Source of the DNA: Rhodobacter sp.
Lineage (GTDB): Bacteria > Pseudomonadota > Alphaproteobacteria > Rhodobacterales > Rhodobacteraceae
Assembly: GCA_020637555.1 (NCBI GenBank)
Contig: JACKKF010000002.1
Coordinates: forward strand, 555,175-619,174
Direction: 5' to 3'
Length of the DNA: 64,000 bases
Shown: positions 58,746-64,000 of the stretch, in pieces
Position numbering within the stretch: the stretch's first letter is position 1
How the letters are laid out: each line of letters starts with the position of its first letter
Notes under the pieces: generated by a model
What the model was told of the DNA's origin: nothing
Database searches by the model: none
The model's input: only the letters and a program-made list of their open reading frames with translations
Translations under genes and position numbers: made by a program

Positions 58746-60100
58746 GTCAGCCCCCCGGGTTGTTGCAGCAAGCCGCCAAGAAAATTGGTATCGACGCCAC
58801 CCTTGCGGAAATCGCCATCCGACAGGATCGCCCGGTGCAGGCTGGCATTGGTGGTCACGCCCTCCAGCACGCAGACCGCAAGCGCGGTCTTCATGCGGTC
58901 GATCGCCTCGTCACGCGTGGCACCCCAGACGATCAGCTTGGCGACCATCGAATCGTAATAGGGCGGGATCATCGCCCCCGGCTGCATGTGGGTATCCACC
59001 CTCAGCCCCGGCACCGGCGGAAACCATGCCTGCGTCACGCGCCCGGGCGAAGGCATGAAATCGCGGGCCGGATCCTCGGCGTTCAGGCGGCACTCGATGG
59101 CATGGCCGGACAGATGAATATCGTCCTGGGTCAGCGTCAGCGGCGTGCCCTCGGCGATGGCGATCTGCAGGGCGATCAGGTCGAGCCCGGTAATCGCCTC
59201 GGTCACCGGATGTTCGACCTGCACGCGGGCGTTCATTTCCAGAAAATAGAAGGCACCGCGCGCGACATCGACCAGGAATTCGACCGTGCCCAGCGACCGA
59301 TAGCCGATGTGACGGGCATAGAGAACGGCCGCGTCCAGCAGGCCCTGGCGCATCTCGGGGGGCAGATGCGGCGCGGGTGCTTCCTCGACCACCTTCTGAT
59401 AGCGGCGCTGGACCGAGCAGTCGCGCTCGCCCGCGTGCAGCACGGTGTCGCCGTCGCTGAGGATCTGAACCTCGACATGGCGGCCCACGGTGACGAACCG
59501 TTCCAGATAGACCCGGGGATCGCCAAAGGCGGCCTCGGCCTCGGCCATGGCCAGATCCAGTTGCGCGGGCAGCGATTGCGCGTCGTCCACCCGCTTCATC
59601 CCCTTGCCGCCCCCGCCGGCGACGGCCTTGATCAGCATCGGGAAGCCCACGGTTTCGGCCAGGGCCAGCGCATCGGCGGCGCTTTCGACCGTGCCGCCGG
59701 GCACGACCGGAACGCCTGCGGCAATCGCATGGGCCCGCGCTGTCAGCTTGTCGCCCACGGCCGACAGGTTGTCCGGCGTCGGACCGATGAAGATCAGCCC
59801 CGCCTCGGCGCAGGCCTGTGCCAGATCGCGGTTTTCAGAGAGAAATCCATAACCCGGATGAACCGCATCGCAGCCGGTTCCCCGGGCGGCCTCGATCACG
59901 GTGCCGACCCGCAGATAGCTGTCCCTGGACGGTGCCGGACCCAGGACCACGGCGCGGGTGGCCAGTTTGGCGCCCAACGACTCGCGGTCGGCGCGGGACA
60001 CGCCCAGAACCGTCTCGATACCCAGTGCGCGCGCGGACCGGATGATGCGCACGGCAATTTCGCCGCGGTTGGCGATGAAGATGCGCCGAATCCCGGTCAT
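58742..60100 (-). CDS. Biotin carboxylase subunit
   Basis: The subunit carboxylates biotin on the carrier protein using ATP and bicarbonate. The 452-residue protein begins IRRIFIANRGEIAVRIIRSA and shows LIKAVAGGGGKGMKRVD (ATP-grasp loop), the HVEVQILSD and CSVQRRYQKVVEEAPAP blocks, and the catalytic EMNARVQVEHPVTE. It lacks a biotinyl domain and so resembles AccC of acetyl-CoA carboxylase. It is coupled to the carboxyltransferase gene (ATGA) and starts 4 bp after the carrier-protein gene, which sets it apart from the housekeeping accBC pair. Confidence 0.93.
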   Translation of the reverse strand: MTGIRRIFIANRGEIAVRIIRSARALGIETVLGVSRADRESLGAKLATRAVVLGPAPSRDSYLRVGTVIEAARGTGCDAVHPGYGFLSENRDLAQACAEAGLIFIGPTPDNLSAVGDKLTARAHAIAAGVPVVPGGTVESAADALALAETVGFPMLIKAVAGGGGKGMKRVDDAQSLPAQLDLAMAEAEAAFGDPRVYLERFVTVGRHVEVQILSDGDTVLHAGERDCSVQRRYQKVVEEAPAPHLPPEMRQGLLDAAVLYARHIGYRSLGTVEFLVDVARGAFYFLEMNARVQVEHPVTEAITGLDLIALQIAIAEGTPLTLTQDDIHLSGHAIECRLNAEDPARDFMPSPGRVTQAWFPPVPGLRVDTHMQPGAMIPPYYDSMVAKLIVWGATRDEAIDRMKTALAVCVLEGVTTNASLHRAILSDGDFRKGGVDTNFLGGLLQQPGGLT

Positions 60101-60104
60101 GGGC

Positions 60105-60587
60105 TCAGACCGGCTGGATGCGGATCAGGGTCTGGCCATGCTCGACCAGTTCGCCGTTCGGCGCCACGACGTCCAGAACGGTGCCTGCGATCCCGGCCGG
60201 GACCGAATTCATCAGCTTCATCACCTCGATGATGCCGATGATCGTGTCGGCCTCGACAGTATCGCCGGGCTTCACGAAGGGGGCGGCACCGGGGCGCGGG
60301 GCGTGCCAGAATGTCCCCAGCAGAGGCGCCGGGATCTCGGCCCCGCCGCCCGAGGCCACGACAGCGGCGGTCACCGCTGCGGCAGGCGCTGCTGCAGGCG
60401 CGGCGGCAGGCGGGGCGGCGGGTGGCGACACCGTAGGTGCGGAGGGTGCGGCGACGGTCGGCGCCCCTGCCCCGCGCCGGCGCAGTTCCAGCTTCAGGTC
60501 CCCCATTTCCAGCTTCAGCTCATCGAAATCCGAGCCATCCACCAGCTTCAGGATCTCGTCGATGTCGGCGCGACTCAGTTCTGCCAT
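60105..60587 (-). CDS. Biotin carboxyl carrier protein
   Basis: The 160-residue protein starts MAELSRADIDEILKLVDGSD behind GGGAGGA. It has an AccB-like N-terminus, an Ala/Pro linker at about residues 45–90 and a C-terminal biotinyl domain with the acceptor Lys in IIEVMKLMNSV. Biotinyl domains with thumb loop (TFWHAPRPGAAPFVKPGD) are AccB-like. The gene is first in the operon, next to a carboxyltransferase of another family, so this set is not fatty-acid acetyl-CoA carboxylase. It faces the IclR operator. Confidence 0.93.
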   Translation of the reverse strand: MAELSRADIDEILKLVDGSDFDELKLEMGDLKLELRRRGAGAPTVAAPSAPTVSPPAAPPAAAPAAAPAAAVTAAVVASGGGAEIPAPLLGTFWHAPRPGAAPFVKPGDTVEADTIIGIIEVMKLMNSVPAGIAGTVLDVVAPNGELVEHGQTLIRIQPV

Positions 60588-60656
60588 GGTTTCCTCCCGC
60601 GTTGACGCGAGAGTGCCCCGCCGGCGCCCGGTCAGGCAATTGGCTGCGCCGTCGGT

Positions 60657-60671
60657 TTTCACCAGGTGAAA
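60657..60671. promoter_or_regulatory. Predicted IclR operator upstream of the carboxylase operon
   Basis: TTTCACC-A-GGTGAAA is a perfect 15-bp palindrome centred at 60664, between the iclR-type gene stop and the carrier-protein start (70 bp downstream). IclR-family sites are palindromes of this size. Confidence 0.55.
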
Positions 60672-60674
60672 TCA

Positions 60675-61484
60675 TCAGAGCCGGGCGGTGAGCCCCTCGG
60701 CCACGGCCTCGGCGGCCTCCAGCACCGGGCCGGCGAACAGGGCGGCGCCCTTGTCGCGGCTGTGCACACGGCGCGTCCAGGTGATGTTCAGCGTGCCCGG
60801 CACATGGGTTCCCAGCCGGATGGGCACCGCCAGCGACTCGCGGCCGTCATCCACCACGGCGCGCCCGCGGTCGAAATCGCCGCCGAAATCGGGATCGCGC
60901 AGGCCATAACCCTGCGCCGTCGTCTCGCGCATCAGATGGGCGACATAGTCCGGCGCGCGCGCGCCCTGATCCCCCGGGTGGTCCGACCGGCGCAGCGCAT
61001 CCAGGATCGCCTCGCGCACGGGCGCCTCGCAGAAGGTGACATAGGCCCGCCCCGAGGCCGAGCGCAGCATGTTCACGCGGAACCCGACCGGCCCCAGCGC
61101 GATCTGGTCGAAATAGGCGCGCGAGGCGTTGGTTTCGATCACCTCCATGTGCGTCAGGCGCGGCACCGCCAGAACCGACGGCCAGCGGATGCGGTCCGAC
61201 AGCGACTCGAGGATCGGCGAGGCGACCTCGACCAGGGCCATGTCACGGTCCATGCGTCCCGCCAGTTCCGCCAACGAGAAACTGGCTGCATAGGCATCGT
61301 CCGCCATGCGTTGCCAGACCAGCCCCCGCTCGCGCAGGGTCTTGAGGATCCGCAGCAGGGTCGCCCGGGGCAGCCCGGTTTGACGGTGCAGCTCATGCAA
61401 GCTGAGCGCGCCCGAAGTCTGGAGAACATGCAGCACTTCCAGCCCGCGGGACAGCGCGCGGATCGTCTTGACGGCGTCAGCCAT
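60675..61484 (-). CDS. IclR-family transcriptional regulator
   Basis: The 269-residue protein has an N-terminal winged helix (residues 5–70: SRGLEVLHVLQTSGALSLHE, then RATLLRILKTLRERGLV) and a C-terminal IclR effector domain with GFRVNMLRSASGRAYVTFCE and the end motif PGTLNITWT. The start MADAVKTIRALSRG has GAGGGG upstream. It stands 87 bp upstream of the biotin carrier gene in the same direction, with a palindrome between them. It should repress or activate the carboxylase–acetoacetyl-CoA synthetase operon in response to a pathway metabolite. Confidence 0.92.
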   Translation of the reverse strand: MADAVKTIRALSRGLEVLHVLQTSGALSLHELHRQTGLPRATLLRILKTLRERGLVWQRMADDAYAASFSLAELAGRMDRDMALVEVASPILESLSDRIRWPSVLAVPRLTHMEVIETNASRAYFDQIALGPVGFRVNMLRSASGRAYVTFCEAPVREAILDALRRSDHPGDQGARAPDYVAHLMRETTAQGYGLRDPDFGGDFDRGRAVVDDGRESLAVPIRLGTHVPGTLNITWTRRVHSRDKGAALFAGPVLEAAEAVAEGLTARL

Positions 61485-61592
61485 GGGTCCCCTCGTCTGC
61501 CGGGCGCAGGCTAGGCTGCGCGGCGCGGGCATTGCAAGGGCTTGCGCGAGCGCGTGACGCGCGCCACCCTGTCCCCGACCACGGAGGACCCC

Positions 61593-62051
61593 ATGCCCGA
61601 CCATCACGACGGCGGCTGCGCTTGCGGCGCGGTGCGCTACAGAACGACCGGCGCCCCCGAAAAGGCCGCCATCTGCCACTGTCGCTATTGCCAGTTGCGC
61701 ACGGGGTCGGCCTTTGGGGTGTCGGTCTATTTTCGCGACTCGGCCATTCAGCGCCTGTCCGGCACGCTGGCGCCTTACACCTTTCAGACCGAATCGGGCC
61801 GGGCCTTTACCCAGCATTTCTGCCCGGTCTGCGGCACGACCGTCTTCTGGAACCCCGAGGTCTTTGCCGGCATGACCGGAATCGCCGGCGGCACGTTCGA
61901 TCCGCCGAGTTTCTGGTACGACATCCGGCGCGAGGTGTTTACCCGGTCACGCGCGGGTTTCGTCGCCCTGACGGGCATGACCGACTCGTCGCCGACCTCG
62001 AGCAGCCATGCGCCGGTCATCGTCGAGAAACCCGCCTTGACCGGCGGCTGA
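61593..62051 (+). CDS. GFA/CENP-V-type zinc protein
   Basis: The family includes glutathione-dependent formaldehyde-activating enzyme, though most members have no proven activity. The 152-residue protein has the zinc ligands GGCACGAVRY, AICHCRYCQL and HFCPVCGTTVFW. The start MPDHHDGGCACG follows GGAGG. It diverges from the IclR gene and its stop lies 10 bp from the leuA stop. A role in the neighbouring pathway is possible but not supported beyond proximity. Confidence 0.9.
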   Translation: MPDHHDGGCACGAVRYRTTGAPEKAAICHCRYCQLRTGSAFGVSVYFRDSAIQRLSGTLAPYTFQTESGRAFTQHFCPVCGTTVFWNPEVFAGMTGIAGGTFDPPSFWYDIRREVFTRSRAGFVALTGMTDSSPTSSSHAPVIVEKPALTGG

Positions 62052-62061
62052 CCGCGCCCCT

Positions 62062-63756
62062 TCAGCCCCGCTGAAGGGCCAGGTTCACCCCCGACACCAG
62101 CGCATCCAGCGAGGCCGCGACGATGTTGCTGCTGATGCCCACGCCCCAGACCTTGCCGCCCGGCGCATCGAGTTCCATGTAGCACACCGCCTGCGCATCC
62201 GATCCCTGCGCGATCGAATGTTCCGAATAGCTGGCCACCGAGAACGCCATCCCCAGATGCCGCGACAGCGCGTCGATGAAGCTGTCGATGGGCCCGGTGC
62301 CTTCGCCGGTGATCGTCAGTTCCTGGCCCGCGTCGCGGATCGTCGCCTCCATCAGCCGCCGCCCGCGCTGCAAACCCGAGGCCGAGCGCGTCATGTGGTC
62401 CAGATAGGCGATGCGGCCGGTCCGCTGTTCGACATAGCGTTCCAGAAACCGGTCGTGGATCTGCTGCGGCGTCATCTCGACCCCTTTGGCATCGGTGATC
62501 GCCTGGATGTCCTGGGCGAATTCGACCTGCAACCCGCGCGGCAGGGTGAAGCCGAAATCCTCCTGCATGACATAGGCGATGCCACCCTTGCCCGACTGCG
62601 AGTTGATGCGGATGATCGCCTCATAGCTGCGGCCGACATCCTGCGGGTCGATCGGCAGATAGGGGACCTCCCACAGCGGTTTGTTGGCCTGGCGGATTGC
62701 CTTCATGCCCTTGTTGATCGCGTCCTGATGCGATCCCGAGAACGCGGTATAGACCAGTTCGCCGACATAGGGGTGGCGCTCGGGCACGCGCATCTCGTTG
62801 GCGTATTCATAGACGTCCCGGATGCGCGGAATATCGCTGCAATCGAGCTGCGGATCCACGCCCTGGGTGAACAGGTTCAACGCCAGCGTGACCAGATCGA
62901 CGTTGCCGGTGCGCTCGCCGTTGCCGAACAGCGTGCCCTCGACCCGGTCGGCGCCGGCCATGAGGCCCAGTTCGGCCGCCGCCACGGCGGTGCCGCGGTC
63001 GTTGTGCGGGTGCAGCGACAGGGTGATGGCCTCGCGCCGGTCCAGATTGCGCGACATCCATTCGATGGCATCGGCATAGAGGTTCGGCGTGGACATCTCG
63101 ACCGTTGCGGGCAGGTTCAGGATCAGCTTGCGCTCGGGCGTCGGCTGAACGATCTCGCTGACCGCGTTGCAGATCTCCAGCGCGACCTCGAGTTCGGTGC
63201 CGGTGAAGCTTTCGGGCGAGTATTCGAACAGGAAATCGCCCCCCGCCCTGGCCGCCATGTCCGTGATCATCTTGGCTGCGTCCGTGGCGATCTGCTTGAT
63301 CCCGGCCACGTCCTTGCCGAACACCACGCGGCGCTGCAACTCGCTGGTCGAATTGTAGAAATGGATGATCGGGCTGCGCGCGCCCTCCAGCGCCTGAAAG
63401 GTGCGGGTGATCAGCTCGGGCCGGCACTGGACCAGCACCTGCAACCGCACGTCATCGGGCACGTTGCCGTGTTCGATCGCCCAGCGGGCAAAGTTGAAAT
63501 CGGTGTCCGAGGCCGAGGGAAAGCCGATCTCGATCTCGTTGAAGCCCATGTCCAGCAGAAGCTTCAGCATCCGCGCCTTGCGGTCCTGCCCCATCGGGTT
63601 GACCAGCGCCTGGTTGCCGTCGCGCAGATCGACCGAGCACCAGATCGGCGCCTTGGTGATCCGGTTGCCGGGCCAGGTGCGGTCGTCCAGTTCGACCCGG
63701 GGGTAGGGTTCGTATTTTTCAGCGGCCTTGGCCATGCCGTGCGGCGTGTTGGTCAT
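62062..63756 (-). CDS. leuA: 2-Isopropylmalate synthase
   Basis: LeuA condenses 3-methyl-2-oxobutanoate with acetyl-CoA, the first step of leucine synthesis. The 564-residue protein is of the longer LeuA2 form (WPGNRITKAPIWCSVDLRDG near the start). It has the catalytic CSVDLRDGNQAL, metal ligands in LSLHPHNDRGTAVAAAELGL, GERTGNVDLVTLA, and a C-terminal allosteric domain (about residues 440–564) ending in ISSNIVAASLDALVSGVN. The start 63756 has GGAGAG upstream; MAKAAEKY seven codons later is an alternative. A leucine-rich leader peptide precedes it. Confidence 0.96.
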   Translation of the reverse strand: MTNTPHGMAKAAEKYEPYPRVELDDRTWPGNRITKAPIWCSVDLRDGNQALVNPMGQDRKARMLKLLLDMGFNEIEIGFPSASDTDFNFARWAIEHGNVPDDVRLQVLVQCRPELITRTFQALEGARSPIIHFYNSTSELQRRVVFGKDVAGIKQIATDAAKMITDMAARAGGDFLFEYSPESFTGTELEVALEICNAVSEIVQPTPERKLILNLPATVEMSTPNLYADAIEWMSRNLDRREAITLSLHPHNDRGTAVAAAELGLMAGADRVEGTLFGNGERTGNVDLVTLALNLFTQGVDPQLDCSDIPRIRDVYEYANEMRVPERHPYVGELVYTAFSGSHQDAINKGMKAIRQANKPLWEVPYLPIDPQDVGRSYEAIIRINSQSGKGGIAYVMQEDFGFTLPRGLQVEFAQDIQAITDAKGVEMTPQQIHDRFLERYVEQRTGRIAYLDHMTRSASGLQRGRRLMEATIRDAGQELTITGEGTGPIDSFIDALSRHLGMAFSVASYSEHSIAQGSDAQAVCYMELDAPGGKVWGVGISSNIVAASLDALVSGVNLALQRG

Positions 63757-63764
63757 GTGCGTCT

Positions 63765-63831
63765 CTCCGTCGTCACTGGCGCCTGCCCCCGATACGGGCG
63801 GCGCGATTCGTCATGTCAGGGGACGAGGGAG
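63765..63831 (-). promoter_or_regulatory. Possible ribosome-site-sequestering stem upstream of leuA
   Basis: On the plus strand CTCCGTCGTC (63765–63774, covering the leuA GGAG site) can pair with GACGAGGGAG (63822–63831) over nine of ten positions, with a 47-base loop. Stalling of ribosomes in the leader could change this fold. No classical U-tract terminator was found between leader and leuA. Confidence 0.4.
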
Positions 63832-63859
63832 CGAGTGGGCGCGGCCGACGGGGGCCCCC

Positions 63860-63937
63860 TCAACGGACCCGTCGACCGCCGCTAAGAAGCAGGGCGGCGC
63901 GCAGGGGCACGAGGGAGGAGGCGATCTTGCGGTCCAT
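63860..63937 (-). CDS. leuL: leu operon leader peptide
   Basis: A 25-codon reading frame with five leucine codons within ten positions (residues 9–18: LVPLRAALLL) ends in TGA 103 bp upstream of leuA. It starts MDRKIASS. The density of Leu codons is the hallmark of a leader peptide that senses charged leucine tRNA. The ATG lies only a few bases after the expected transcript start and has no ribosome site, so the mRNA is probably leaderless, as known for the trp leader of rhizobia. It is too short for routine gene finding. Confidence 0.75.
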   Translation of the reverse strand: MDRKIASSLVPLRAALLLSGGRRVR

Positions 63938-63945
63938 GGCCAAAG

Positions 63946-63974
63946 GCGTAGCCCCGCCCGCGCCCCCCTGTCAA
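63946..63974 (-). promoter_or_regulatory. Predicted leuL–leuA promoter
   Basis: On the minus strand a perfect TTGACA (63974–63969) precedes CTACGC (63951–63946) by 17 bp. The transcript start would fall at about 63939, next to the leader ATG at 63937. Confidence 0.55.
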
Positions 63975-64000
63975 GGCGCAAACCGGCGGTCACAGCGGGC

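Noticed and set aside
57282..60587. Housekeeping acetyl-CoA carboxylase or plain pyruvate carboxylase
   Set aside because: The carboxyltransferase is not AccA/AccD type, and its pyruvate-pocket residues are changed; the operon contains acetoacetyl-CoA synthetase and a dedicated IclR regulator.
63757..63860. T-box or classical U-tract attenuator before leuA
   Set aside because: No T-box core and no run of T after any hairpin could be found.
1..64000. tRNA genes, rRNA genes, CRISPR arrays, insertion sequences or prophage genes
   Set aside because: I looked for tRNA arms, rRNA landmarks, regularly spaced repeats, transposase motifs and terminal inverted repeats and saw none; a covariance-model and IS search would be decisive.

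Overview
The window is a GC-rich chromosomal segment with dense, mostly short-gapped gene packing, many stop/start overlaps and alphaproteobacterial hallmarks: a bactofilin–M23 pair, an RNase E with a large insertion in its S1 domain, BTAD/MEDS and IclR regulators, Liv and TRAP transporters, and a leu leader peptide. This gene content points to Rhodobacterales (Rhodobacteraceae/Paracoccaceae). The species cannot be told from sequence alone. I saw no rRNA, tRNA, insertion sequence, integrase or CRISPR array.

Layout. 0–5 kb holds housekeeping genes (3' end of lpd, queA, bcp-type peroxiredoxin, prfB) and a DUF2189 membrane protein. 4.6–6.6 kb is a bactofilin with its M23 endopeptidase. 6.8–15.7 kb is a leftward leucine-catabolism operon (ivd, two LprI-like secreted proteins, an acyl-CoA synthetase, mccB, an SNase-like membrane protein, mccA, a DUF455 ferritin-like protein) with a palindromic operator on the ivd promoter. 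15.8–19.9 kb carries a LysE exporter and a TRAP transporter whose three genes all contain frame breaks, clustered in about 2.2 kb. 20–25 kb holds a P450 with a membrane alpha/beta hydrolase, an orphan MttB-family methyltransferase and a CcdA protein. 25–36.9 kb is mixed: rne, an FMN-riboswitch-controlled riboflavin importer (RibN type), bioY, an SDR, a secreted PPC-like protein, a GT-C-like membrane protein, DedA, Uup and YccF.

37.4–61.5 kb is the most interesting part. It holds a Liv-type ABC importer and a GMC oxidoreductase (leftward), then a divergent rightward operon: MEDS–BTAD regulator, P450, two subunits resembling phenylphosphate synthase (an ATP-binding half and a phospho-His half of PEP synthase without the PEP domain), an HD protein, an aldehyde dehydrogenase, a second HD protein, an SDR and a [2Fe-2S] ferredoxin. 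Facing it, and stopping 6 bp away, is a leftward operon under an IclR regulator: BCCP, biotin carboxylase, a pyruvate-carboxylase-type carboxyltransferase with altered substrate-pocket residues, a HAD phosphatase, acetoacetyl-CoA synthetase and an SDR. The best reading is a catabolic island. The P450 operon would hydroxylate and process an unknown, probably hydrophobic substrate, and the carboxylase operon would convert a small ketone (acetone is the simplest guess) to acetoacetate and then acetoacetyl-CoA. This function is inference; the gene order and motifs are visible.

The right end carries leuA with a leucine-rich, apparently leaderless leader peptide and a possible Shine–Dalgarno-sequestering stem.
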